Assembly (NCBI RefSeq): GCF_963675585.1
Contig: NZ_OY776414.1
Span: 1,405,001 to 1,469,000 of the forward strand
Direction: 5' to 3'
DNA length: 64,000 nt
Source of the DNA: an uncultured Draconibacterium sp.
Lineage (GTDB): Bacteria > Bacteroidota > Bacteroidia > Bacteroidales > Prolixibacteraceae
Program-made: the position numbers and the translations under genes
The notes under the pieces: generated by a model
The model's database searches: none
The model's input: the letters and a program-made list of their open reading frames with translations, nothing else
What the model was told of the DNA's origin: nothing
In this document: piece after piece, positions 25,805 through 35,004 of the stretch
Layout: every line of letters begins with the position of its first letter
How positions within the stretch are numbered: position 1 is the first letter of the stretch

Positions 25805-27240
25805 CTAATATTCAATCACTTTCAAGTCTTTCAAATTAAGTCTGACTTTTAACCAGTCTTCAATTTTTAAGCGTTTTTCAGGTTTAGCTGCCGCCAAAAC
25901 ATCCGGGCTAAAGTTCATCAGAAAAACCGGAATGGTATCGATCTGAATGGTATCGCGTAATGAATTTACCTGTGTGGCTTTGGCAAAAGAGTACTTTTCC
26001 ACATCCTTAAAATGGAACTTCAACTCCTGCCCAATTTGCTTAAAAGGAATGGTATCAGCTACACTCAAGCGCATAATTTCTTCTTCAAGTAATTGTATTT
26101 TTAAATCTTTATCCTGAATAGTTTGTTCATTCTTCGTGTAAATATCTTCCAGAATTTTTAAACGCAGGTCGCTGTTAAAGTCAACCATCTTTCGCTCAAA
26201 ATCGATATTATTATCTGTTTCCTGATGTACCCTTACAAAGGTCCGTTTTGTGATCGGGAAAAGTTGATCGCCCGACAAACCATATTTTGCAAGCTTATCC
26301 TGAAGCACTAATTTTTTGTCATCGGTAATGTCATTTCCGATGTAATACAAATCAATTGTTGACAAGGTATCGGAAAATGACACTTTTTTACTGATCAGCT
26401 CCGAACCATCAAAAACACATTCGTCGTTTATAAAACTTTCGCTGGCAATTGTAAACCGGGTTTCCTGAATTACATTGTAAAAAATAACTGCACTCGGAAT
26501 TATTGTGATAATGAGAAATGTAATTAATACAATGCGGTACTTTTTGGCTTTTGTTGGATTTAAAAAGGAAACCAGGGGAATTTGAGGTACCTTACCACAA
26601 GAAATGTAGCCAGGCTTATAAAAACTGAATTGATAAAAAAGAGGTAAAAAGCTCCAAAGAAGTAGCTTAATTTAAGCGTTGCCAATCCGTAACCTGCTGT
26701 ACAAAGAGGCGGCATTAAAGCGGTAGCAATGGCAACACCGGGAATAACATTGGTTTTTTCCTTTCGCGAACCAGCCAAAATTCCTGCAAAACCGCCAAAT
26801 AATGCAACCATAACATCAAGTATGGTCGGCTTGGTGCGGGCAAGTAATTCCGACTGTTCAATGGTTAAAGGGGTAATAATAAAATACAAAGTAGAAGTAA
26901 ACAAAGCTATTGATACCGCAATACCAAGGTTTTTTAAAGACCTGACAAGCGTTTCAAAGTCATTTGTACCAATGGACAACCCAATTCCTAAAATCGGCCC
27001 CATTAAAGGTGAAATTAACATGGCACCTATAATAACAGCCGTTGAATTTATATTCAGTCCAATTGATGCAATAAAAATGGAAAAGATAAGAATCCACGCT
27101 GTAGGACCTCTAAATCCTATGTCGCGCTTAATTCCTTCAATGGTGGCAGGAATATCAGTGCCGTCGTTAATACTCAATACAGACCGTAAAAACCGTCTGA
27201 TCGCCACAATCAAATATCTTGAATTTGCATTATGATCCAT
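25805..27240 (-). pseudogene. DUF389 membrane protein, split by a -1 frameshift
   Basis: A TIGR00341/DUF389 protein in two frames. The first part (27240 down to stop 26560) encodes 226 residues with conserved [20 protein letters not shown] and repeated membrane helices, ending YLKFPWFPF. The second frame continues without a gap as [13 protein letters not shown] and runs through FYNVIQETRF to the stop at 25805; its internal ATG at 26383 is not a real start. Adding one T to the five-T run (A5 at 26562-26566) restores one 478-codon frame, the normal size. A sequencing or assembly error in a homopolymer is most likely; a real inactivating indel or slippage on TTT-TAA is possible. Co-transcribed three bases after an MscS gene; function unknown. 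Confidence 0.85.
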
Positions 27241-27243
27241 GAT

Positions 27244-28101
27244 TTATGGTATTACTTGTTCTTTTTTATCATTTTTAAATACAATGGTTCTGTATGGGAA
27301 CGGAATCTCAACTCCCTCTTTATCAAATCGTTTTTTTACACTTTCAAGCACATCACAATGTAAAACAAATGCATCGTCGTTTGAGTTCGTCCAGGCATAC
27401 GCTTTTATATTCACCGAAAAATCGGATAAGGCAACAACCCGCATCACAATTTCCGGCTTTTTCTTTTTCTTTTCTTTGGGCTCTCTAATATCTACAAACA
27501 AGGGATGTTTAATAATCTCATCCTGAATGATTGATTTTGCAAGATCGATGTCTGAATCGTAACTTATTCCAAACTCAATGTGTTTGTTTATTTTTTCTTC
27601 TACAATACTGCTGTTTACAAGAATGGTTTCTCCAATTAAACTATTTGGGATAATAATTCTTCGGTTTTCATAATCACGTATAACAGTGTGACGTAAGGTA
27701 ATTTCTTCCACAACACCCTTTAATACATCTGCTTTTAGTTCAATGGTATCCTGAACGCTAAATGGTTTAAAAATCAAAATAAAAATACCGCTTAAGATAT
27801 TGGAAAATGCTTTTTGAGAAGCAAAACCAATTGTTGCAGCAATTATTCCGGCCCCGGCAAATAATCCTTTACCAATGTCATTTAACGAAGGTGTTATCAG
27901 AAAAATAACAATCAGTGCAATTGAATAAATGATAAAAGATACACTGTTCTTTAAAAAAACAAATTTTGTAGGATCTTCTTTTAAGCTCTCTGACTTCCGT
28001 TTAATAATACGAGCCAGTATTTTGCGGGCAACCAAAGAAAGAATGTATGCAACTACAATAATTCCGGCTACAATACCCCAATAAAGAATTTTATTTTCCA
28101 T
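27244..28101 (-). CDS. MscS family mechanosensitive ion channel
   Basis: A 285-residue channel distinct from the DUF432-linked one. Two helices precede the pore segment GLFAGAGIIAATIGFASQ, followed by the beta domain (SVQDTIELK, RRIIIPNSLIGE) and a C-terminal domain with an unusual lysine-rich insertion (EPKEKKKKKPEIV). It starts 22 bases after the GNAT-nitrilase stop and ends three bases before DUF389, so the genes form one unit concerned with envelope or osmotic homeostasis. Confidence 0.9.
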   Translation of the reverse strand: MENKILYWGIVAGIIVVAYILSLVARKILARIIKRKSESLKEDPTKFVFLKNSVSFIIYSIALIVIFLITPSLNDIGKGLFAGAGIIAATIGFASQKAFSNILSGIFILIFKPFSVQDTIELKADVLKGVVEEITLRHTVIRDYENRRIIIPNSLIGETILVNSSIVEEKINKHIEFGISYDSDIDLAKSIIQDEIIKHPLFVDIREPKEKKKKKPEIVMRVVALSDFSVNIKAYAWTNSNDDAFVLHCDVLESVKKRFDKEGVEIPFPYRTIVFKNDKKEQVIP

Positions 28102-28123
28102 TATTTGTTGTCTAAAATCTGTC

Positions 28124-29647
28124 CTATTTTACCTTGTTCAAATTGAAAATATCCAGTCGTCGGTCTCTCAGGTTGCGAACACTTCCAAACTGGTTCAATT
28201 CGCGCAATAAACCAATGTCAACATCGGCAATTAATATCATTTCGGTATTTGGTGTTGCTTCGGCTTTTATTCCATTTGCCGGAAAAGCAAAGTCGCAGGG
28301 AGTAAACACCATCGACTGTGCATACTGAATGTCCATATTATGTACTTTGGGTAAATTGCCCACACTACCGGCAATTGCAACATAACACTCGTTTTCAATG
28401 GCGCGCGCCTGCGAGCAGTTTCGTACACGCGAGTATCCATTTTGTGTATCGGTTAAAAAGGGTACAAACAAAATATCCATGCCTTCATCGGCAAGTAAAC
28501 GGCTTAACTCCGGAAATTCAGAATCGTAACAAATTAAAATTCCAATTTTACCGCAATCGGTATCAAAAGCTTTAAGTTGTTGTCCTCCCTGCATTCCCCA
28601 AACTTTCTTTTCATCAGGAGTAACATGCAGTTTCTCGTACCTCTCAGTTGTTCCATCTCTTCGGCACAAATATCCGGCGTTGTATAAATGCCCGTCAATT
28701 ATTTGGGGCATACTTCCGGTAATAATATTGATGTTGTAAGAAATAGCCAGTTCGGAGAATTTTGTGACCACATTATCGGTATGTTTTGCCAATTCACGAA
28801 TGGCTTCAGGCTCGCTCAAATGATTGTTCTCAGCCATTAAGGGCGCATTAAAAAACTCAGGAAAAAGGGCAAAATCGCATCGGTAACCCGAAACGGCATC
28901 AATAAAAAACTCGGCCTGCTGCATTACTTCCTCTAGGTTTTTATAGGGGCGCATTTGCCACTGTACCAAACCAATACGCACAACGGTTTTTATGGTTGCC
29001 GGGCGTTTACTTGGTTTTTCGTAGTAAATATTGTCCCATTCAAGTAAAACAGCATATTCTTTCGATTCTTTGTCACCTTCCAGGTAGCCGGTAATTATTT
29101 TAGCCGGATGAAAATCGTTTGAAATCTGAAAATTCAAAACCGGGTCGTGGATTTCTTTTTTGCGAACCTTTTGAATGTATTCTTTCGGACTCAGCTCCTT
29201 TTGATATTTATGGTAATTTGGAATTCTTCCTCCAAAGGCAATTCCCTTTAAATTCAAACGCTCGCAAAGTTCTTTTCGGTAATCGTATAACCTACGTCCC
29301 AATCGTAATCCTCTAAAAGCCGGCTTTATAAATACATCAATTCCATACAACATATCTCCTTTGTCAGAATGTGTATTGAATGTATAATTTCCGGTAATGT
29401 CTTTGTATTTGTGGTTGTCTTCAAATTTTTCATATTCAACCACAATCGACAAAGCACAACCGGCAAACTGATCATTTACTTTTAGTACCACCTGCCCTTC
29501 CGGAAAACGGTCAATCAAAGATTTGATGTGCTCTTTTTTCCAGTATGCATTTTGCATGTTCGAGTAAGCCTCAATCATTGCATCTTTTAGGTCATCATAA
29601 TCGTCAATGCTTAAATATTTAAGCTCAATATTTTCTATTTCCTGCAT
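28124..29647 (-). CDS. Bifunctional GNAT acetyltransferase / carbon-nitrogen hydrolase
   Basis: A 507-residue fusion. Residues 1-170 form a GNAT domain with the CoA-binding IKPAFRGLRLGRRLYD near 107-122. Residues of about 222-500 form a nitrilase-superfamily amidase with the catalytic triad Glu264 (LFPEFFN), Lys339 (EKLHVTPDE) and Cys373 (ILICYDSEF). The same fusion is widespread in bacteria as a predicted hydrolase with acetyltransferase domain; its substrate is unknown. Adjacent arginine decarboxylase suggests, without proof, an amide or polyamine link. Expressed between corA and an MscS gene with 22-base gaps on both sides. Confidence 0.9.
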   Translation of the reverse strand: MQEIENIELKYLSIDDYDDLKDAMIEAYSNMQNAYWKKEHIKSLIDRFPEGQVVLKVNDQFAGCALSIVVEYEKFEDNHKYKDITGNYTFNTHSDKGDMLYGIDVFIKPAFRGLRLGRRLYDYRKELCERLNLKGIAFGGRIPNYHKYQKELSPKEYIQKVRKKEIHDPVLNFQISNDFHPAKIITGYLEGDKESKEYAVLLEWDNIYYEKPSKRPATIKTVVRIGLVQWQMRPYKNLEEVMQQAEFFIDAVSGYRCDFALFPEFFNAPLMAENNHLSEPEAIRELAKHTDNVVTKFSELAISYNINIITGSMPQIIDGHLYNAGYLCRRDGTTERYEKLHVTPDEKKVWGMQGGQQLKAFDTDCGKIGILICYDSEFPELSRLLADEGMDILFVPFLTDTQNGYSRVRNCSQARAIENECYVAIAGSVGNLPKVHNMDIQYAQSMVFTPCDFAFPANGIKAEATPNTEMILIADVDIGLLRELNQFGSVRNLRDRRLDIFNLNKVK

Positions 29648-29669
29648 TTTAAAATTCTAATTTGGGGTT

Positions 29670-30734
29670 TTACAACCATTTTTTACGTTTAAAATAATAC
29701 AAAAGGACGCCGGTTACCAGTAAAACTACTATCCAAAAAATCAGGTAGGAGTACTTAAATCCAAGCTCCGGAATGTATTCGAAATTCATTCCGTAAATGC
29801 CGGCAATAAAAGTTAAGGGGATAAAAATAGAAGCAAATATGGTCAGCACCTTCATCACTTCATTCATTCTGTTGCTTACATTCGAGTTGTAGATATTTAA
29901 TTGTTCAGAAACAAGATTATTATACAATTCAATGGCATCGGTTGATTGTACTACCATATCAGCGAGGTCGGTTAAAAACTCTCTATTCGTGTCTTCAAAG
30001 TATGAATTTTCACTCCGCATTAATGCTGTCATCACATCTTTTACAGGGCGTACTGTTTTGCGCAAATAGTTTAATTCGGTTTTAAAAGAATAAATTTCCT
30101 CAACAATTTTAGCATCGATTTTGGTAAAAAGCCGGTCTTCCAGGTCTTCAACTTTAGCACCAATGTTTTCAATCAGAAAGGTATAATTATCAACAATAAT
30201 ATCCATTAATGCATAAGCCAGATAGTCGTTTTTCTTTAATCTAATTCTACCTCTTGCTGATCTGATCCGCTCTCGCACGGGAGTAAAAACATCGCCAACC
30301 TGCTCCTGCAATGTTATCAGGTAATTTTCGCCAAGTATGATTGAAATTTGCTCAGCATGTATCCGATTGTCTTTTTTGTCTTCACGAAGCATTTTTAAAA
30401 TAAATGCATCAAAAGTTTCGTCATCCTGGTATTTAGGGCGTTGGTCGGTGTTTACTATATCCTCCAAAACCATTGGCTGAACATTGAACATTTCCCCTAT
30501 TTTATCCACAAGTTCCATGTCGTGCAAGCCATAAATATTTATCCAGTTAACACCATTAGGTTTTAACATCGAATAGGCTTCATCAATAGAATCTACTGTT
30601 TTTTCGACCAGATAATCCTTATCATATTGCATAATTTGGATTATCGGCTTTTCCATTTTCTGGTTACCGATAAAAACGAGTGAACCGGGAACCTGCCCTT
30701 GTGCTTTACCTCTGTTTTTTATAAATCGTGCCAT
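29670..30734 (-). CDS. corA: Magnesium/cobalt transporter CorA
   Basis: A 354-residue CorA channel. The cytosolic N-terminal domain (WINIYGLHD, LEDIVNTDQRPKY) leads to the long stalk helix and two C-terminal membrane helices with the signature YGMNFE in the first loop and IPELGFKY in place of the usual MPEL. The C-terminus ends with a basic tail, FKRKKWL. It carries Mg(2+) across the inner membrane. It lies downstream of arginine decarboxylase (53-base gap) and upstream of the GNAT-nitrilase gene. Confidence 0.94.
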   Translation of the reverse strand: MARFIKNRGKAQGQVPGSLVFIGNQKMEKPIIQIMQYDKDYLVEKTVDSIDEAYSMLKPNGVNWINIYGLHDMELVDKIGEMFNVQPMVLEDIVNTDQRPKYQDDETFDAFILKMLREDKKDNRIHAEQISIILGENYLITLQEQVGDVFTPVRERIRSARGRIRLKKNDYLAYALMDIIVDNYTFLIENIGAKVEDLEDRLFTKIDAKIVEEIYSFKTELNYLRKTVRPVKDVMTALMRSENSYFEDTNREFLTDLADMVVQSTDAIELYNNLVSEQLNIYNSNVSNRMNEVMKVLTIFASIFIPLTFIAGIYGMNFEYIPELGFKYSYLIFWIVVLLVTGVLLYYFKRKKWL

Positions 30735-30787
30735 ATTCTATTTTCTACTTACAGTTAACTAAAAAGTATTTCGGAATTAGTACGAGA

Positions 30788-32201
30788 CTATTGTTCTGCG
30801 GTGTATCCCAAAATATGAAACATTTCGTTTGCCGACTGTTCTTCGCGATAAACATAGTCAACAATATTCCCTTTTTCGTCCCGGTCGATAATAACATGTT
30901 TTGGCGATGGAATTAAACAGTGTTTTATTCCCCCGTAACCACTTATTGAATCCTGGTATGCACCAGTGTGAAAAAAAGCCCAAATACAATGGTTCTTTAT
31001 CGTCATTGTCAAATTTTGGCAACAAAACTTCCTGGTTTAAATCCTCTGAGTTATAATAATCACTGTGGTCGCAACTTATTCCACCAATGTTTACACGTCC
31101 GTATTCGTTGTTCCATTTATTTACCGGAAGCAGAATAAACTTCTCGTGAATCGACCAGGCATCAGGAATGGTATTCATTAAACTGTTGTTTATTATGTAC
31201 CAGGTTTCAGTATCGTTTTGTTGTTTTTGTTCTAAAACTTTAAAGATAATGGCACCCGATTCGCCCACTGTGTATTTTCCAAATTCGGTAAAAATATTAG
31301 GTTCAATAACATTATCAACAGTACAAGCGTCCTTAATGTTTTTTATAATCTCATTAATCATGTATTCGTAATTGTATTCAAAGCCCAAATGATTTCGAAT
31401 TGGAAATCCACCTCCCAAATTAAATGAGTTTAGATTTTCGCTTTCTTTTTTAAGCTCCACATACAATTTTAAAGCCTTCTGAAATTCACCCCAGTAATAC
31501 AGTGTATCTTTAATTCCTGAATCGACAAAAAAGTGAAGCATTTTTAGCTCAACTTTTGGATTATCCTTGATTTCAGCCTTAAAAAAAGCAACAATATCAG
31601 CCGGTGCAATACCCAATCGCGAAGTATAATATGCCGATTGAGCCTCTTCGTTTATGGCCATCCGAATGCCGATTTTTATTACTTGATTTGTGTCAATACT
31701 AACTAAGCGGTGATATTCACTTATACTGTCGAGAATAATAATTGAGTTTTCAAAGCCCTTTTCCTGCAACTCAATAATTTTTTTGAGGTAATCATCGGTT
31801 TTATATCCGTTATGAACAATGATCCTTTTCTTATCAATTTTCTTTTTCTCGTAGAGTTTTAAAATAAGATCGATGTCGAATTCCGACGATGTTTCGAGGT
31901 TTACCTTGTGTTTTAACGCTTCCTGAATAACATGATAAAAGTGATTGCATTTTGTACAGTAGCAAAAATGATACTTTCCACGATAGCCATTGTTTTTAAT
32001 CGCCCGGTTAAACAGGTTCCTGGTTTTTTTTATTTGAGCTCCAATTTTGGGTAAATAAATAAAGCGGAAAGGTGTGCCGTGCTTTTGTATCAGGTGTTTT
32101 AACGAAACACCGTGAAATGTAAGGTTGTCGTTTTGCAGATCGAAACCTTCCTGAGGAAAGTAATAGCTTTGTTCAATTAAATCAAAATACGTATTCTTCA
32201 T
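30788..32201 (-). pseudogene. speA: Biosynthetic arginine decarboxylase, frameshifted near its 3' end
   Basis: A fold-III PLP decarboxylase that makes agmatine for polyamine synthesis. The N-terminal part carries KYHFCYCTKCNHFYHV, then HNGYKTDDYLKK, ELKMLHFFVDSGIKD and NLGGGFPIRN. The frame ends early at 30858 after LYLGFFSHWCIPG. Removing one base from the seven-T run (A7 at 30971-30977) joins LYLGFF to HTGAYQDSISGYGGIKHC in the next frame, which ends at 30788, giving a normal 470-residue enzyme. This is almost surely a homopolymer error, though a real mutation cannot be excluded. The start at 32201 (MKNTYFDLIEQ) fits the family; an upstream ATG at 32228 is possible. A perfect 30-bp palindrome lies 98 bases upstream. 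Confidence 0.88.
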
Positions 32202-32298
32202 TTTTATTTTTGTTGTCGGTAGAAGCATTGAAATTACAATACTTTTTTTATCTATTTATATTTTATGTCATTTTTTGGATTCGAAAAAACGCGGTTCA

Positions 32299-32328
32299 TA
32301 CTCCTTTTAAAGTACTTTAAAAGGAGTA
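32299..32328. promoter_or_regulatory. Perfect 30-bp palindrome upstream of speA
   Basis: The left half TACTCCTTTTAAAGT (32299-32313) is followed directly by its exact reverse complement (32314-32328). In DNA it is an ideal site for a dimeric regulator; in RNA it would fold into a 13-bp stem. No T-run follows on either strand, so it is not an obvious terminator. Confidence 0.7.
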
Positions 32329-32967
32329 AAACTTTTCTGATGCCTATTTACGTTTTGTACATTCGATACTTTCATTGTCAATCTTTTAAGTAATTAAAAC
32401 AATCAGCATTAAACTGATCTTTTTCGAATTAAAGCTTTGGTTTTTAGTCTACAAAAATCGCTAAATGACCAAATCCGAATTGATTAAAATTTACTATTAT
32501 TTAAAACTTGATGGTTGTGTTTCGACTTAAACAGAAATACTCTGCTTTATTTGAAATACAGCGCGGGAATGGAGTTATTCCCTTATTTATTTAGGTCCTG
32601 ACTAAAAGAAGAATTATACATAATACTTTCAATACTCTTCATATTTGTGGAACCGTGAGTTCTGAAAAAATCTATTTTTTTCATTTTCAAACAAACTAAA
32701 TAAGACGATCTAACTTGTGATTTCAAATTTTCACACAAGGTGTTAATTCATCGCCAATATTCCAATAAAAAAACAAATAAAAACATGGGTAAAAGTCATG
32801 TTTTCGACACGTGACTCATTTTTAAAACAGAGCATGATTCGCATTGAAAATAGCAGCATAGATTCTGTTTCGTCAGTTTTCAGAAGCGATTTACTAAGTA
32901 TTTGCAAAACTTTGGCCATTACCATTTCTGTATGCGCTTAATATTCCCGATTATGAAATATAAATGA

Positions 32968-32975
32968 TAGCTTTG
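32968..32975 (+). promoter_or_regulatory. -7 promoter element of the helicase-like gene
   Basis: TAGCTTTG matches TAnnTTTG, 24 bases before the ATG at 32999. No -33 match was seen. Confidence 0.45.
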
Positions 32976-32998
32976 AACGAATTTGAATCTTATTTATA

Positions 32999-33610
32999 AT
33001 GAAGCTGAAAAAGTTATTGCCGGAATTGGTTGCCGGAATTGTTGATGCAGGTTACGACAAAAATCCGAGAGAAGTACAAAGCGAAAGTATACCGGTTATA
33101 AAATCGGGAGCCGATTTATTTGTGCTTGCTCCCGAAGAGTCTGGAAAATCGACTGCAATTGTTATTGGAATTATTCAGCAACTTAAAAAAGCTTTTGAAG
33201 AAGCGCCTCGTGCAGTTGTTATTACAGCCACTAAAGAAAAAGCTTTTGAAATGGAAGAACTGTTTAAACTGCTTGGTAGTCATACCAATTTGCGTGTTTT
33301 TACTGTTTTCGACAAAGGCAATATCCAGTACCAGAAAAATATGATTTATGAGGGATTGGATGTTTTAATTGGCACGCCTATTCGAATTAATGAACTTTTA
33401 AATATTACCGGTATTCCTACTACTTTACTTAAAGTTTTAGCCGTTGACGATGCAGAAACACTATTTCCAAATAACAATCATCCGGTTGTGTATCGTTTCG
33501 ACGACAGAACAAAAAAACTTCAGTTTCTGATTTTTGCCAATAAATGGCACGATAAGTTTGAAGATTTATACGAAAGGATATTGAAAAATCCGATCGAAAT
33601 AAGAAAATAA
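32999..33610 (+). CDS. Single-domain DEAD-box-like protein
   Basis: A 203-residue protein that equals only the first RecA-like domain of a DEAD/DEAH helicase. It shows a Q-like motif (NPREVQSESIPVIKSG), Walker A APEESGKST, an Ib-like LIGTPIRI and motif II degraded to VDDAETLF. Motif III (SAT) is absent (LIFANKW follows) and no second RecA domain with motifs IV-VI exists downstream. It should bind nucleotide or RNA but is unlikely to unwind on its own. It starts MKLKKLLPELV, a natural beginning for DEAD proteins, so it is not a 5' truncation; the clean C-terminus suggests a real short family. Confidence 0.7.
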   Translation: MKLKKLLPELVAGIVDAGYDKNPREVQSESIPVIKSGADLFVLAPEESGKSTAIVIGIIQQLKKAFEEAPRAVVITATKEKAFEMEELFKLLGSHTNLRVFTVFDKGNIQYQKNMIYEGLDVLIGTPIRINELLNITGIPTTLLKVLAVDDAETLFPNNNHPVVYRFDDRTKKLQFLIFANKWHDKFEDLYERILKNPIEIRK

Positions 33611-33768
33611 GAACCACGCTTCAAGCTCTTTAAAATTGTTTTGAAAAATCAGTTCTATTTGCCTGTCCCTCCTCACTATTAAAATTCATCGTTGAATAAA
33701 GATATATTTTGCGCTTTTTTACTTTTTAATTTTTTTCAATACTGCGAAGTTCAATATTAAATATTTTT

Positions 33769-33776
33769 TACATTTG
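33769..33776 (+). promoter_or_regulatory. -7 promoter element of the GHL10-like gene
   Basis: TACATTTG lies 37 bases before the ATG at 33813 and matches TAnnTTTG. Confidence 0.45.
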
Positions 33777-33812
33777 CGATAATTAAGAATTTAAACAAAT
33801 TGTATATAAAAT

Positions 33813-34931
33813 ATGAAACGATTGATACTCCTTCTGCTAATCACCACATTAACAACAACTTTGTGGGCACAAACTTCAGTTAACGAAAACTATTCTTCGA
33901 AGTACAATCAAAAGAAGTTCTATTTTTCTGGTTGGGGTGAACCGAATAAAAACGCAACAAAAGAAGAACAGCTTGAAACTTTAAAGAAATGGTCGGAAGC
34001 TGGAATTACGGATTTACTGCCCAGCGTTGGCGTGGAGCGTTTGAAGGAATTAATTGATTTAGGTTCGAATTACGACGTAAAAATACATGCATGGCACTGG
34101 ATGATGAATGTTGGTGGTTCTGAAGAATGCCGGGAAAATCCGGAATGGTATTCGGTAAATGCTTTGGGACAAAGTTGCCGCGATTTTCACCCCTATGTAA
34201 ACTATTATAATTTTTTAAGTCCTTTTTCTGAAGGTGCCCGCGAGTACATAAAAAAAGGTGTTCGCGAAAAAGCGCAAATTGAAGGTCTCGCATCGGTTCA
34301 TTTTGATTACATTCGTTACGTGGACGTTATTTTGGGTAATAATCTGCAAAAAAAATACCCTTACAAAGGCGGTAAATTAAAACAAGACCGTATTCTTGAT
34401 GAATATGATTTTGGCTACCATCCGAATGCACGCAGGCAATACAAAGATATTTTTGGTATTGATCCAATGGAATTGGAAGATCGTGCTGAAAATCCTGCCT
34501 GGCAGCAGTTTCGGATGAATGCAATTACTTCGCTGGTTAACGAATGTGTAGAAATTTGTCACGAAGAAGGCACTGCTGCTTCTGCCGCAGTATTTCCGTT
34601 TCCGCAACTGGCCCGCGAATATGTGCGTCAGGACTGGGCGCATTGGAACCTGGATTATTTTTTCCCGATGATCTATAAAAAAGATCACGATGGCAACATG
34701 GGTTGGGTTGGATTTGCAACAAAAGAAGGCGTACGCGACATGGAAGAAGGGAAACATTTATTTACCGGTATTTTGGTTGGCGACTACGGTGACAATCTTG
34801 AGGATTTTGAAAAGGCAATTCATTTAGCTCATGATAACGGAGCACGCGGAATAACTTTTTTTACCATAAACTCGTTAACCGACAAACACCTCGAAATCAT
34901 CAAGAAATACAACAAAAAATTCAATCAATAA
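33813..34931 (+). CDS. Exported GHL10-like putative glycoside hydrolase
   Basis: A 372-residue exported protein with signal peptide ending LWAQ (residue 20). The fold predicted from the sequence is a TIM barrel: IHAWHWMMN, then VHFDYIRYVD (near 170-180), the conserved strand of the glycosyl hydrolase-like 10 group, and DYFFPMIYKKD and GARGITFFTINS at later strands. The activity is untested in most members; glycan cleavage is inferred. It is directly followed, after one base, by a beheaded signal-peptide frame, which suggests it once had an operon partner. Confidence 0.8.
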   Translation: MKRLILLLLITTLTTTLWAQTSVNENYSSKYNQKKFYFSGWGEPNKNATKEEQLETLKKWSEAGITDLLPSVGVERLKELIDLGSNYDVKIHAWHWMMNVGGSEECRENPEWYSVNALGQSCRDFHPYVNYYNFLSPFSEGAREYIKKGVREKAQIEGLASVHFDYIRYVDVILGNNLQKKYPYKGGKLKQDRILDEYDFGYHPNARRQYKDIFGIDPMELEDRAENPAWQQFRMNAITSLVNECVEICHEEGTAASAAVFPFPQLAREYVRQDWAHWNLDYFFPMIYKKDHDGNMGWVGFATKEGVRDMEEGKHLFTGILVGDYGDNLEDFEKAIHLAHDNGARGITFFTINSLTDKHLEIIKKYNKKFNQ

Positions 34932-34932
34932 G

Positions 34933-35004
34933 ATGAAAAAACAATTGACATCGTTTATCCTGCTTTCCTTTCTAATCTTCGTGCAAGTGAATGCAATGTT
35001 CTGA
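34933..35004 (+). pseudogene. Remnant signal peptide of a lost secreted protein
   Basis: A 23-codon frame starting one base after the GHL10-like stop reads MKKQLTSFILLSFLIF then VQVNAMF and a stop. Lys-Lys, a hydrophobic core and an AxA-like end are a textbook signal peptide, but no mature protein follows. Its 3' part overlaps the end of the convergent Na/Pi gene, so a deletion probably fused these regions. A chance frame is possible but unlikely given the spacing and start. Confidence 0.55.

Larger units (their letters stand above)
32229..32998. other. 770-base gene-free stretch with palindrome
   Basis: Between arginine decarboxylase and the helicase-like gene. It contains the 30-bp palindrome at 32299-32328 near the speA side and a -7 element TAGCTTTG at 32968-32975 for the plus-strand gene. 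The longest frames (a 60-residue minus-strand frame at 32743-32925 and a 47-codon plus-strand frame ending near 32940) overlap each other and show no family features. I see no gene here; the length suggests a decayed gene or a long regulatory region. Confidence 0.55.

Noticed and set aside
25805-26383. Separate 192-residue gene starting at an internal ATG
   Set aside because: The frame continues upstream as the C-terminal part of DUF389; the ATG is internal.
26555-26570. Programmed -1 frameshift as the default explanation for DUF389
   Set aside because: Only a single-tRNA slip on TTT is possible, no stimulatory structure was recognised, and a second homopolymer indel nearby favours sequence error.
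30788-31012. Separate 74-residue gene downstream of speA
   Set aside because: It is the missing C-terminal end of arginine decarboxylase after a one-base homopolymer shift.
32743-32925. 60-residue minus-strand frame
   Set aside because: No start context, no family features, and an equally long frame runs on the other strand.
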